Positions 33,424 through 45,845 of a stretch of 64,000 nt of DNA are shown here, in pieces. A program made the position numbers and the translations under genes. The notes beneath the pieces are model-generated. The model made no database searches. It worked only from the letters and a program-made list of their open reading frames with translations, and was not told where the DNA came from. Each line of letters begins with the position of its first letter. Position 1 is the stretch's first letter. Origin of the DNA: Castanea sativa. Its lineage: Eukaryota; Streptophyta; Magnoliopsida; Fagales; Fagaceae. The DNA is taken from NCBI RefSeq assembly GCF_040712315.1, contig NC_134018.1:5291001-5355000 (forward strand), given 5' to 3'.

Positions 33424-33783
33424 CATAAAAAATAAGTTTGAGAAAGTTTGTCTAAAAATAAAAGAATAATTTTCAAATTTTATATTCTTTTTAATGATTC
33501 TCAAAATGTTATAAATAAATTTTATTAAAAAATAAAATATTTTTGTTAACTTGCCTTTTGAATTTTTGAGAAAATTTGTATTTTTTTCATTTTAGTATGA
33601 GAAAAATTATTGAATTTATAATTTATGATTGTTTCTATATTACATTTATGATTATTCTTATAATAAATAAAAATATAATTACAAAATACATTACTCTTTA
33701 TTAAATTAGTTTAAATTGTATAAAAAAATTTAATACAACTACCATAAAAATAATTATCATGCGTAACGCGCAGGTTTGCGGCT
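33424..33783 (+). mobile_element. Helitron-type 3' end
   Basis: AT-rich sequence ending in a GC-rich block 'tgcgtaacgcgca', a short hairpin, then 'ggtttgcggCTAGT'. A hairpin followed by CTAG at about ten bases is the hallmark of a Helitron 3' terminus. The 5' end is not visible and may lie beyond the inserted gypsy element. Confidence 0.45.
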
Positions 33784-33784
33784 A

Positions 33785-34831
33785 GTATATATAAAAGCAA
33801 AGACCTCATGCGGGAGTGCATGAGGTTTTGCCAAGTGGCGCTCTACTTTTACATTTAGCATTTTCTTTTACCTCTTTCATTAATTTTTTTTACTGTCACC
33901 CAAAAGTTCACATTAATTTATTTTACTATTATCTCATTAATATCTTATTAATTGTCTAAGCTTATACCACACACTATTTAAGCATACCCACTATTTTAGT
34001 ATTTAAAATAAAACAAAAAAAAAAACAAATATTTTCAACAGAATTGAAATATTCTCAAGAGAATTGAAATATTCTCAAGATAAGAATAAATTAATTATTG
34101 ACTTTTTGGTTCAATGTTTTAAGACTTTTCTAATTAAAAAATAAATATCATTTGTATCTTTTGGTTCAATGTTTCAAGACTTTTTATCCCTCACACATAC
34201 ACACAAACTTTTTTGCATTTTAATTCACAATTTTTACCTCTTGCACTTCTACCCCTTTATATATACCTAGCCATAGCCCTTTAAGCCATCCCATGTCGAA
34301 TATACACAGACAAAAAACAATGTCATTTATCTTCAATCTTTCGATAACACCTACTTAGCTCTAATATTGTTGTTTCATTTAATCATAATCCGTATGAGTT
34401 GCCTACAACCAAGGAAAGGGGGGCTTTCATTTTATATTGGGTGACAACATACGGCAATTACTATTTTGATGTTAAGGTTGGACGTTGTGAATTTGTGGTT
34501 TTTGTAAATGATGTAATTGACCGTGGGTGTTTAGTATGTGTATTTGTTTTTAGAATTAAGAAGAAAGAGAAAGACACATTTTAGATTAACTTTTGTTCTA
34601 TAATATTCCTCCAAAATTTTATTTATTTATTTTATTTCTCATCATTACAATTGACTATTTATAATAGATATATGTGTAAAATTTATAACGGTTGTTTTTT
34701 AAAATAGACTCATTACAAATAAAGTTCTATAATAATTATGTTATAGTATTATTTATACAATATTCTCCAAAACCATCTTATATAAAATATTTTAACATTA
34801 TCCGTGCATCGCACAGGTAACTTATAACTAG
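33785..34831 (+). mobile_element. Non-autonomous Helitron
   Basis: The left end reads 'tatataaaagcaaagacc', similar to common plant Helitron starts, followed by a perfect 8-bp stem CCTCATGC/GCATGAGG. The right end has the hairpin GTGC-atc-GCAC, eleven more bases, then CTAG at 34828-34831 followed by T. No Rep/helicase is present. The small open frame at 34399-34584 has no recognised similarity. Confidence 0.6.
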
Positions 34832-34839
34832 TTCTCCAT

Positions 34840-35628
34840 AATTCAATTGGGTAAAATCATTTAAATTCTGTCCTGTTACAAGTTCTAAAAGAAGTGTGCC
34901 AAAGCTATAAACATCAGCTTACCTTACCTGTAGGAAAATACTCGGGGAACATGTACCCTACAGACCAAGGCAAGATATCAACTTGAACATGAGTTTCACC
35001 TTTAGGGACTGATATAGAACATTCGAAGTTGGATAACTAGGCAACATCATGCTGATGTAAGAAGATATTCAGCCTATCTATCCCTGAGGATGAGGGGTCT
35101 AGAGAATGCAGTACAGAGATATGAAATTACATGAGCAATTTCCCTTGCAATCTTTAACCTGCTTGCCCATGCTAAGGGCTGATGTTGTTGACTGCCACGA
35201 GAGCCCTGAATTTGATTGGCAAGGCTACCATTCGCAGCAAATTCATTTACTAAAATGGGAGGTCGAGTCTCGAGGCAGCACCCTATAAGCTTTAGTACAT
35301 TGTTGTGAGTGCTCATCTTTGCAGAAATCACTTGATCATTGGTGACATAGTTGGTCAATTCCCAGCCTTCTGCAATGTGTACACCACCTTCAAATTTCCT
35401 AATGGAAACAAGTCGGCCGTCAAGAGAACCCTTGTACCATTTCCAGTATAACTCATTATGGACTATAACAAGACGAGCATCATAGTTGTCTGTTGCCCGC
35501 TTGAGCTCTTCATCAGAGAAGCTACGAATGGGAATGGACTCGCTATTACACTAGGCAATCAGCTTTTCCAGTACCATGCTTCCATTCTCAAAAAATGCTC
35601 TCTCCTTTTCCTTTCTATCCTTACTCAT
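34840..35628 (-). pseudogene. ZED1-like (ZRK) receptor-like pseudokinase relic
   Basis: Reading from the ATG at 35628 gives 'RAFFENGSMVLEKLIA', an in-frame TAG (35551-35553), then 'IPIRSFSDEELKRATDNYD' and 'HNNVLKLIGCCLETRPPIL'. It continues with 'RLKIAREIAHVISYLCTAF' and 'RPLILRD'. Separate frames give 'VPKGETHVQVD' and 'PWSVGYMFPEYFPTGKVS'. This is the plan of ZED1-related kinases, intronless RLCK XII proteins that act with NLR ZAR1 in immunity. The stop, frameshifts and missing segment near 35070 make it non-functional. The expected HRD motif reads LRD. Identity to ZRK rather than wall-associated kinases is from memory of the family. Confidence 0.8.
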
Positions 35629-36118
35629 TCTAAAGAAATAATTTTTTCACCAACTTTGCAGAGCTTGAAGGTGGCGTAACATTTTATCCTTATAATTTCT
35701 CCTGCCACGTCCCCACCAACCTGCCTTGAAGATTTCGTCCATAGGTGGAGCGTTTTCTTATTAGCCACTTTGGGACGATTGGACTTTATAGAAGACTGCT
35801 ACAGGGCTCAATGGCCTACGCATTCAACACTTCAGCATGAGATCAACTCCAGTTTTGATGCTTGCCACCTTATAGTTGAACGCTTCAGGTTCCACTAATG
35901 AACTAAACTACAAAATGTTAACATATGAACCCTTCATAGTGCGTACGATGAATCAAACTTTACTACTTGCACTGTCATAATTAATACAAATACAAGCAAC
36001 CAACTTTTCTTAGAATTATATTTTATCATTGCACACATGCAATGTTGCACTAGAATTAAATTACATATCAAACAACCATACACATTATGATGATGATACA
36101 CGCAAAATTTAACATGAC
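35629..36118. other. No recognisable feature
   Basis: Upstream flank of the pseudokinase relic. AT-rich with no gene or repeat that I can support. Confidence 0.4.
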
Positions 36119-36121
36119 TTA

Positions 36122-36388
36122 GAGTGCGTTTGGATTCAACTTATCCCAGTTGCGTTTTGCGTTTCAGCGTTTTCAGTTTTTTTTTTTTTTTTTTTTCAAG
36201 CCGTAGTTGTTGACTAATTCCTCATGAACAGTGCATCCGTGCACTGTTCATAGACCTATAAATTTCACTTTTCAGCAACTTTTTCATTAAAAATGGGTCT
36301 CATGGCACTATTTACACATTTAAAAATTATCTTGCTACAGTGTTTTCAGTTTTCAATTTTCAGCAATAAGTTCTATCCAAACGGACCC
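36122..36388. mobile_element. Tourist-like MITE (PIF/Harbinger)
   Basis: A 267-bp unit with terminal inverted repeats (left GAGTGCGTTTGGAT, right on the reverse strand GGGTCCGTTTGGAT). TTA target-site duplications are at 36119-36121 and 36389-36391. The interior has a T-run and a palindromic 'cagtgcatccgtgcactg'. No coding capacity, as expected. Confidence 0.85.
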
Positions 36389-36391
36389 TTA

Positions 36392-36970
36392 ATTCATCAA
36401 TAGCATTTGCCACACTTGCATTGCTACTATTCCTTTCCCTTTTTTTATTCCTCTATCCCTATTCTTTTGATTCTTTCTACACTCAGTGAATTTAATGGCT
36501 ATTTTTTCAATAAATTAACACGTGGTAGGCTGCATACTTTGACCTCTCTCAAACCCCACAAAAAGTAAGACGTTTGTACACTATGTACGACCTTTAGAAT
36601 GTTTCTATGTCATGTATTCCTTACTTTGAACATAAACTAAACATTCATGCAATAATTCTAACATATAAACATCATCTATCAATTCCAAAATCAAGTTGCT
36701 TTTAAATTATAAAATTTGTACATTTTATCTACAATCATATAACTTGCTTTCTATGCATCTACAATACGAAAGAAGCATCACCTTGTCTTGCCAACAAACG
36801 AAATTTGTTCCTTTCAATTTTATTCCATTGAATGTTCGTTTCTTTGAATCTATCGAGATTTGCAAGTCTTGATCATCACTTTAGAAGCCTCTCTAAATCC
36901 TTTTTCCATCTCTTCGTAAATATCGTCTCAAACTTGTTGGTGATTTTGGGAAAACCAATGGAAAAGCAGA
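36392..36970. other. AT-rich intergenic DNA
   Basis: Between a MITE and a TRIM, downstream of the ABCC gene. No gene or structured repeat was seen. Confidence 0.4.
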
Positions 36971-36975
36971 GAATG

Positions 36976-37325
36976 TATTAAATTACCGATTGTCCCAAAA
37001 ACTTAAACTATTAGGATATGTAAATTTAATCATTTAACCACATATTTCTAACACTTCCCCTCACGTGTGAGTCAAAGCTACCTTTTAATAGGTGAAACCC
37101 AACAAATGATTGAACTCAAGATCTCATGCTCTGACGTGTGGGTCGAAGCTACCTTTTAATAGGAGAGACCCAACACGTGAGAATTTAAATGGGAGGTAGA
37201 GTGGAAGAGACAAGGATTGAACTTAGGATCTCATACTCTGATACCATGTTAAATTACCGATTGTCCCAAAAGTTTAAGCTATTGGAATATGGTAAATTTA
37301 ATCATTTAACCACATATTTCTAACA
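36976..37325 (-). mobile_element. TRIM (terminal-repeat retrotransposon in miniature)
   Basis: A 350-bp element with 78-79-bp LTRs at 36976-37053 and 37247-37325. On the minus strand the 5' LTR (TGTTAGAAATATGTGG...) is followed at once by a tRNA-Met primer site TGGTATCAGAG (37236-37246). A purine-rich tract GTGAGGGGAAG precedes the 3' LTR. The 5-bp TSD gaatg is at 36971-36975 and 37326-37330. The interior is about 190 bases and non-coding. Confidence 0.85.
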
Positions 37326-37330
37326 GAATG

Positions 37331-37960
37331 AAGTAGGTTTTAAGGCATGAACAAATTTGCCATCTTAAAGATGATATTTACCCATACTCGATTGAGTTTT
37401 CTATAAGGTTCAAGGCAAATCACCTTCAGGATACAACCAAACCCAAATTCTACAAGTAGCAATCTTGGAGCATCCAGTGAATTTCTCTCTTATAATGTAT
37501 CACACCCACAAAATATGTTTGTGCTTTAAGGAAGCGTTAGAAAAAAAAAATTTATTATTACTCTCTAATTACATAAATATGAACCCCTATTAATAAACAA
37601 TGAAGAGTTGCCTTTCAAAAGGCACACTAAAAAAGTCATGCAAACACTGTAAAGCCTCTTAAAATGTTGCTTTGGCTGTCTTAACTGTTTCACTATCGTT
37701 TCTATTGCAAAATTTTGTAGAAAATTGTTTTTGCAACAGGATTGAGAAAGTTCAGATCACATACAGGATTCACTTCAAGCATAAAAGTTATAACTTATTT
37801 ACTCTAAGGGTACATTATTTTTTGGTGGAGTACACCTAAAACACACAGCAAGCACTTAGTCACCCAAATCCCACTATTATATTTCAGACCAATTCAAACA
37901 AGATCATAAATGCCACTGATTTTCGCCATTGTCAAGAACTGTGACAGAGCTAAATTGTGC
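37331..37960. other. 3' flank of the ABCC gene
   Basis: AT-rich. The part nearest the gene is presumably its 3' UTR, but no clear poly(A) signal could be assigned. Confidence 0.4.
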
Positions 37961-40900
37961 CTAAATAAGATCATCGCTTAACTTTTCAAAACTCGAATTT
38001 GATCTCATAGTGTACTCCGCTACAAGTTGGGAAAACGATGATGACTTGTTTTCTAGCAATCTTGTTGGAGAATCATATTCCTCAATAAACCCTACACCAA
38101 GATTGAGAGAAATCTGCTAAGCCATAGGATTACAATGAACTCATTCTAACCATGAAAGAACTGTGGGAGCAGAAACTATAGGATTAAGATAAATTAAGCA
38201 CAATCATACTAACCATTGTTTAGAAGCAGAACCATGTCACTATCAAGAACAGAAGTTATCCGATGTGCAATGGTAATGAATGTACAGTTGAAAAAATGTT
38301 GCCTGAGGATTTTCTGGATCAGAGTATCTGTAGCAGTATCAACAGATGCCGTAGCTTCATCAAGCACCAATATCTTACTTTTCTTTAGCAGCACACGGCC
38401 AAGGCAGATTAACTGCCTCTGGCCCACACTCCAATTCCCTCCATTCTCACTAACTGCAGCATCCATAAGAATATGAGTAGTATATTTCCATTACATGGTT
38501 TTCAAATATCCCACACAAGAAGCTGAAAACACAAACCTGTGGAATCTAATTTTCCTTCTCTCTTTCTAACTTCATCTCCAAGTTGACACTTTTCCAGAAC
38601 CTAAAGCAGTTAAAGCAGAAAAATTAACAGCAAAATAAAATAACATAAGCAGGTGGTGCGTGTGTGATCTATGAGGAAAATGTACCAAAGAGAGAATAAT
38701 TTCAAATACCAATGAAGAAAGCATCTTACCTCCCAAATTTGTTCATCTGCATACTCTTCTAGTGGATCCAGGTTGCTTCTTACAGTCCCTTCAAACATGG
38801 TTGGATCCTGAGGGATAATGCTTAGTCTTGATCGCAAATCATGCAATCCAATCAAGGAAATGTTGATGCCATCTATCATTATCTGACCAGCAGCAGGTTC
38901 AACAATCCGGAAAAGTGCTTGTGTGAGAGTTGATTTACCACTGCCAGTTCTCCCTACAATGCCAGTTTTCATTCCTCCAGGGAAAGTGCATGTGATACCT
39001 TGCAATACCAGTGGCATGTGTGGGGCATACCGTACCTATATTACTCCCATTAGCATTTCTTAATGTATATTGAATTAAAATCTTTACCATTAATGACCCT
39101 ACATATAATATCTCAGCTTTGAGGTAGTGAACAAGAACTCACCTGCAGATCTCGAATATCAACTTCTCCATTTGATGGCCAAGAATGATTTGGCTGATTC
39201 TCTTTTATCACAAGAGGTGGCTCACTTGGGATACAAGTGTATTGAAGAATTCTCTCTACTGATATAATTTTGTTCTCCATTTGGCAAAGAATCAAAATTA
39301 CCCGGGCTTGTAACATGTTTAGGTTAAGTCCATATGCCACAGCTAAGCCCGCAATGCCTTCAGGACAAAAGGAAAAAAATTTATATTTGAGTTCCTTTAG
39401 CAATTTAAATCAAGCAGCGCAAGTAGAACTGTTAGTAAGACACCAAATGGGTATTATTTACCCGGATTAATGACTCCTTCTGGAATAGAGATCAAGAAAA
39501 CTAAGAGGAAGAGAAAAGCAATAAAAGATAACATATCCAAGCGCAAGCACAACCATTCCATTGCACTTGTAATAGTGAACCATGGCCGAGAATAAGCATC
39601 CATCAGTTTCATATTTGTGTCCCTAAATCTTGATTCTTCATCAAAGCTTCTAATAGTTGTTGAGCCTGAAATTGTTTCAGCAAAATGTTGTATCACTGGA
39701 GCTTTGCATACTCCAACTAATCTTGCTAGTTCTCGTGCTGAAGGTATGTAATATTTCTGCATAATTATACATTTGTGAGAACACCTCTCTCCACATAAAA
39801 CTGATAGCATTACAATGTAAGATTACCATGGAATTTAGGTATGATGGATGGATATCTTAGTGGCTCTTCCATAGTTCTAACAGAAATTTCTAGAAATTAA
39901 AGGGCATAAAGGGCACAGAAAAGTACGCTACATTCATCTTGCAAGTTGGCAAACATCTATCTGTAGAAAAAACTGATGTATTACTAACTGTCCCAAAAGT
40001 TTCAGCTGTTGGGAAATGGTTGATTTAATCATATAACCATAATATTCTAACAAAAACATTGTTCAACAAGTATTCATATATCTAGAAATTCAGTGAATTT
40101 TTATTTCCAATAAGACAGAAAAACTCTATAAAAAGGTTTGACATTTAATCTTGGAGAGCTTGTAGCTTGTACAAGCCTAAAATGTAAAGAATGCGGTGTA
40201 AAGAACATATAGTGAGATCATTTATGTCATCCTAAATGTCAAGTGATTAAGCCATTTTCAGCATAAATGTAAGACAACATTATGTCGAAGTCAGATGGTA
40301 TACCTGATACCAGATACAGGTTGCACTCACTGGGATAAAAATGATGAAAACCTGCCATGCAACCTGAGACATAACTGCAATAATCCCAAGTAGCTGGATT
40401 GTTGAAAAGGCAAATGCCCCAACTAGAAATGGAACACTCAAATCCACTGCACTTTGGTCTGTAGAAACCTGCAATAACACAAAATTAATTTAGAAAATTT
40501 CTGTACCCCATTGTGTTTTTCTGAAAGAATGTATGTGCTAGAGAGAGAGAGAGAGAGAGAGAGAGAAGAACTGCTCAAATTGAAAAGAGAGAGAATTACA
40601 AACTATGGAAAAAAAGGAGCACCATACACATTATTTACACTTACTCGGTTGAGGATTCGTCCACTTAGAGTGGCATCAAAAAAAGACATGGGAGAACGAA
40701 AAATGCATAAGTGCATTTTATTGAATAATTGATTGGCAGCCATGAATCCAGCTGTTGCAACAAGCACGGTTCTCACAAGGATGCAGAAAGAACTTCCAAT
40801 GGCCAAAGAAACATAAACAATCATTAGAGTGGAGCTACCAACATCAGGCTTCATGCCCTGTGAGACAGGAGTTGCCCAGGCTATCCAATAATTGCTTCCA

Positions 40901-43900
40901 ATTTGAAGTAGCTGAAAGAGTACTTGTGCTAGCAATATAAATGGCACAAGAGTTCCTCCATATACCATAGTGATATATTTCCAATAGACTGAAAATCCAA
41001 CTTTTCCTTTCTCTCTCTCTTCTTCTTGGACAACCTGTCCTTTTGACAAAACTTTGTCATCTACTTTTGCATTTTGAGTATCTTCATTCTCTTGCTTCTG
41101 CACAACCACCACATTACCAATTTCCTTGCTCGTACTAATACTTCTAGAAACTAACCCAGCCTCTGTAGAATCAAGTGCCAACAGAGCTTTCTTATGCGCT
41201 CCTACAAGTTCCATAAAATCAGTTCCTGAATTAAGAATGTCATTGTACTTTCCTGCTTGAGTAATCCTTCCTTCTTTCATGACCTTACAACAAGTTGAGT
41301 TCAAGGTAGTTAGCAGTTGAAAATCTATCCATAAGCTTGAGTTCAAAAAGAAAAAGACAAAAGGAAACTAACTGTGAATGGCTCACCAAGATAAGATCAG
41401 CAGCAGGTAAGAACTCCACTTGATGAGTAACATAAACCACTGTTTTTGAACTCAAAAGTCCCAGCAAACATTCCTACCATTTGGTTATCAAGTAAATATA
41501 CACCAAAAGGAGTTAATGCAACAACTACCAAAAAATAATGAACAAAGTGCAATGGTATTGCAAGAACTTTAAGTGCTTGACAAATTAAAAAAAGAAACTC
41601 AATTTACACCAAGTTTAAAAGAATTAAAATTGGCAAATGAATTAGTAATTACCTTAAAGAGGTGGGATCCTGTATGAGCATCCACGGCACTAAATGGATC
41701 ATCAAAAAAATAGATATCAGCATCTTGATATAGAGCACGTGCAATTTGGACTCTTTGCTTCTGCCCGCCACTCAAATTGATTCCTCTCTCACCAATGACA
41801 GTCTGATCCCCAAATGATAGAATTTCCAGATCCTTCTTCAAGGAACATGCTTCAAGGACACTCTCATACTTTTCCCTTTCCATCTCTTTCCCAAACAATA
41901 TGTTCTCTTCAATCTTGCCACTTTGAATCCAAGGAGACTGAGCAACATAGGCCTTTGTCCCACACAACTTAATAGTCCCGGATATCTTGGGTACTTCTCC
42001 TAGTATACAGGAAAGCAAACTTGACTTGCCTGAGCCAATAGTCCCACAAATAGCAACCCTCATGCCTTGTTTCACTTCCAAATTAATATCTTTTAATGTT
42101 GGATTAGAGGAAGATAAATCCCAAGAGAAATTCCCGTCAATTATCTCTATTGTTGTATCAGAACTACCTCTTGGAAGCCTCTCTATAACATCAGACTGCA
42201 AGTCATCAAGACGAAGGAAAGATGCAATTCGATCAAGGGACACTTTAGTTTGAACTATCATTGAGATTGTCCCTGGAAAGTTACTGATAGACCCCTGAAG
42301 AACCCCAAATGTTGCAATTGCAGATAAGATCCTCCCTGACTCCAGTGGGATCCCCATCAACATACAAGCTCCAAAAGTGACCACCAATACAAATGTGGAG
42401 GCACCCGAGAAGACAAATGAGGATATAGCAGAAGTGTAAAGAAACTTCTTCAACCACCCTGCCTCAGTCTTCCTGAGCTCCATGATTTTAGATAGAAACT
42501 TCATTTCCCATCCTTGAAGCTTGAGAATCCGCATGTTGCTCAAAATCTCAGATGTTGCCTTCATCCTTCTATCTTTGGATTCCATTATCTTGCCCTGAAA
42601 TTTCTTTTGTAAACTTCCCAAAGGAAAATTAGCCAACAAAGCAAGTATGCCTACAACATAAACCGCAATTGAAGCAAGCCCAAGATTTTTATACAAAATT
42701 GATGATGCAATGGCAACTTGAACAAGAACAGTCCAAGTTTCATGCATAGACCAATTGAAATTACCTATCCTCTGAGCATCAATAGCCATTAGATTGATGA
42801 TCTCTCCACTGGTGTGGACCTGCTTTGACTGGCATGAAAGGGTCATCTCTTTATTATAGATCATTGTGACCAATACTGACTGGATCCTAATTTCAATCTG
42901 CTGCACCCTAAAGCAGTTGTGCTCCTGTGTGAGGCATTCCACAAGTTTTGCAGCAGAAAACATTGAAACCAGAACATAGCCTTCATTTTGGCTGAAATCC
43001 CGCCGCCCATTGAGGTATTGAACAAAAGTGTAGATCAGATATGGTCCAACATAAGAAGCCACTATGTTCATAATCTCCAAAAAGGCTGTCAAAAGAATCT
43101 CTTTCCATGCAGAGGAGATTAATGCCTTTGCTATCTTCGTTGTGGTGACTCCATTAATTGTTCCACACTCAGCCTCAAGCTTATTTCTAAAATTTGCGAA
43201 GGCCCCAACTACACTATCACCAGGAGCAAGTTGAGGAACATCCTCAAGGTCTAATGTCTTCTTATTGCCAAGAGAAATTAAAGGAGCCATCCATGAGAAA
43301 GTAAGAATACTGAAAAAACCAGCATTCGAATAGGGGGTTACAGTTTCACCGCCCTTAGACTGATTTGACTCTCCTTCATTACTTGCATTAGAATCAACAA
43401 TCAAAAGAGGTTCTTTTAGGGCACCTAGACCCTCATTTTTCCCAATAAGCCCAACATAACAGAAGAACAAACCCATGACAACAGAGACAACATCGGAAAC
43501 AAAATAGTGAACAGGTAAATTGACATGTTTCCTATAAAGAACATCAATAACAAGGCCACAACAAGAAGTAAAGAGATACAAACCCCACCAAACAATCAAC
43601 AAACATGGGTACTTTGGTTCACCTGAATTAAACAATTGGGTACGCAAATAAACACTAACTGCACCCCAAGCAAGTGTTTTAAGAGCTAAATCCAAAAGTG
43701 TCACTAACTCTTCAATAGACCAACCATTTCTATACCAACAGTAATTCAATAAACATAACACGAGACTAAACAGAGAAACACCCAGACAACAAATTACAGT
43801 CTGTTTAAGGTACAAACACCTTGTTTCCATAAGCCTTTGACTTGGACCTTCACTATTAACCACCTTGAATTTCTTGCACAGCCATGAGATAAACATGACA

Positions 43901-44088
43901 AGTAACAAAACCAAATGTAATGAAGCAGAAAGCCCACGTACGAAAACAGGTTTCAGAAGAAAATCAGTACCTGGGTACATGAGTGAGGAGTAGTAATGTG
44001 AGAACAAGGTTGTCATACCACTCTTTGAGGATTCAACAAATTGCATTGCGGAGCTTTTGTGGGGTTTTCTGCCAGAAAAGATGGGCAT
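37961..44088 (-). CDS. ABC transporter C family member (MRP3-like)
   Basis: Ten exons by GT-AG splicing: 44088-41653, 41473-41387, 41283-40645, 40468-40304, 39756-39462, 39357-39143, 39035-38730, 38600-38537, 38453-38214 and 38091-37961 (stop TAG). The sum is 4578 nt, 1525 aa, in frame throughout and normal for plant ABCC proteins. Layout: N-terminal TMD0 with five or so helices, TMD1, NBD1 with Walker A GSGKS (685-689), signature LSGGQ (772-776) and Walker B IYFFDD (792-797), linker, TMD2, and NBD2 with GSGKS (1310-1314), signature WSVGQ (1410-1414) and ILVLDE (1430-1435). ABCC full transporters pump glutathione conjugates and other organic anions out of the cytosol, mostly into the vacuole. 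The closest plan is the Arabidopsis ABCC3 group. Intact, unlike its surroundings. Substrate is unknown. Confidence 0.93.
39977..40052 (-). mobile_element. TRIM solo LTR in ABCC intron 4
   Basis: A 76-bp segment related to the LTRs of the TRIM at 36976-37325 ('tgtcccaaaagttt', 'tttaatcatataacca', 'attctaaca'). It lies within the intron between exons 4 and 5 and leaves the splice sites intact. No target-site duplication was found, so it is older than the nearby full TRIM. Confidence 0.7.
40539..40566. repeat. (GA)n in ABCC intron 3
   Basis: A short GA dinucleotide run inside the intron between exons 3 and 4. Confidence 0.85.
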
Positions 44089-44133
44089 GCAAGACTCTGA
44101 TAGACTCTGTGTCAGAGTGAAAGATTTTCTCGT

Positions 44134-44145
44134 ACATATATAACT
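44134..44145 (-). promoter_or_regulatory. Putative TATA box of the ABCC gene
   Basis: The minus strand reads AGTTATATATGT about 50 bases before the ATG at 44088. It is the only good TATA-like site close upstream. Placement implies a very short 5' UTR, so it may not be the real promoter element. Confidence 0.4.
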
Positions 44146-44476
44146 GAGTGTTTGTTGGGTCCTAGGATGACGTGGCCGGCAAGTCTCATAGGTCTAAGAG
44201 TGCCACGAATGTGCAGCAACGTGAGACAAACAAAGGGTGGTGTATTTCCACTAAGGCGTGCCCTCTCAGGTGGATTTGCTGATGTCTGCTTCTTTTGTGT
44301 TCTTTATTAGCCAACCCAACTGGTATCAGAGTATACTATCAAATCAATTACTGAACTTTCAATTCTACCAAAACTTTTGTTTCATTCTTGATTCTTGGAC
44401 ACTAGGACATGCGAAAAAACTAGAAACAATTTGACAAAAATTTTCTTCCTTATTATTTATGACATGACATGACCAA

Positions 44477-45302
44477 CAGGGCCACCCTAGGCCTAGGCCA
44501 CCTAGGCCATCGCCTAAGACCCCAACTAGTGAGGCCTCCAAATTTAATGGCAAAAATTGATATATTTAAAATATATATATATATATATAGGGAAAAAAAT
44601 TAGCTTTATTTTTTTTCCTACTATTTAGAAGCCTTAACAAATTGAGTCATGCTAGAGATAATGCAACTTTAAACATATAGATCTTACAAATATATGTGTC
44701 ACTAATCACAATAAATTATTTATATAGAAAAATACTAAAAATGCTATAATTTTACTTCAAAACCTTTATAAATTGATGTGACAATTAATATGATTTATGC
44801 ATGCGAAAAATTTATTAAATGCATTTTTGAATTATTTTTTATGATTGATGATACATCTTTGTAAGCCTCATATTGTAAAATTTATAATATCCCTAAAAAT
44901 CTTTTTTTTTTTTTTAGAAACACCTATCATTGTTTATTCAAATACTTGTTTATTATCTTCTTGAATGAATTTTTTTATATAATAAAATTTGTTATAGCTT
45001 TAAAATTTTTCCACAAAAAAAAAGCATATTACAAAATAAAAATAAAATGAATGGATTTTTGTTATAAAAAAACTGGATTTTTCTCAAGTTTTTTCCTTGT
45101 TAAACATAAAGTTTAAGGGTAAATAGTATAAATTCTGATATTAAATACTAGTTAAATATTATTTAAGTAATAATAAAAATGCCACATTCAAATATATCGC
45201 CTTAGGACATGTAGCTTACCGAATCCACTGCAATAGGGATGGGAATGCATGCTACAAAAGATAGGATCGAGTTTGACCTCCAATTTTGTTGGGCCGCCCC
45301 TG
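44477..45302. mobile_element. hAT-type non-autonomous element
   Basis: An 826-bp element flanked by the perfect 8-bp TSD atgaccaa at 44469-44476 and 45303-45310. Terminal inverted repeats are CAGGGCCACCC (left) and CAGGGGCGGCCC (right, reverse strand), a CAGGG start typical of hAT. The interior is AT-rich with a (TA)n run near 44572 and no transposase. It sits about 390 bases upstream of the ABCC start codon, so it may overlap its promoter region. Confidence 0.85.
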
Positions 45303-45310
45303 ATGACCAA

Positions 45311-45845
45311 TACACTAGGTATTTACTAGAAATGTGACTTCTTTAGAAGATTTAAAAGTGTTCATATGATACCAAAAAAAAAAAGTGTTCATATGATAAT
45401 TAATACTTATTTCCAATAGATTATTTTTATAATGTTTATAAAAAAATATATGGTTTTTGATAACTATTATGTATGTGTTACAAAAAGTTAAAAGTTAGTT
45501 TATTTTTAAAAAAAATTTAAAAAAATTTTAAAAAAACTTTTTTTTAATTAATTCACAAATGCACACTTAATGGTTATATGATTAAAATATATGTGGATAA
45601 TTATCATTCAATGGAATAAATTTAAAGTAACTCTAAGATTAGGTTGAAGTTGGGAGGAGAGAAAAGAAAAGTGAAAGGACAAAAAAAAGGTAAAGAAATG
45701 GAAAATAAAATGCTCCCTTGTGTAAGTTTGGAAATGATATAAGAAAGTTAACAGAAAAATATATTTATCTTTCCTCTCTTTTTGGTTTGTGAAGCAGTGA
45801 AGGAAAGAAAAATTGAAGGAAAAATTAATGTTTAATAAAAAATCT
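45311..45845. other. AT-rich spacer
   Basis: No gene was recognised. It may belong to the inverted duplication, whose matching arm runs off the right end of the window at this point. Confidence 0.4.

Noticed and set aside
38209..38466. Met of the exon 9 frame (38466) as a coding start
   Set aside because: The codons before 38453 lie in the intron. The acceptor gcag at 38454-38457 joins to exon 8 in frame.
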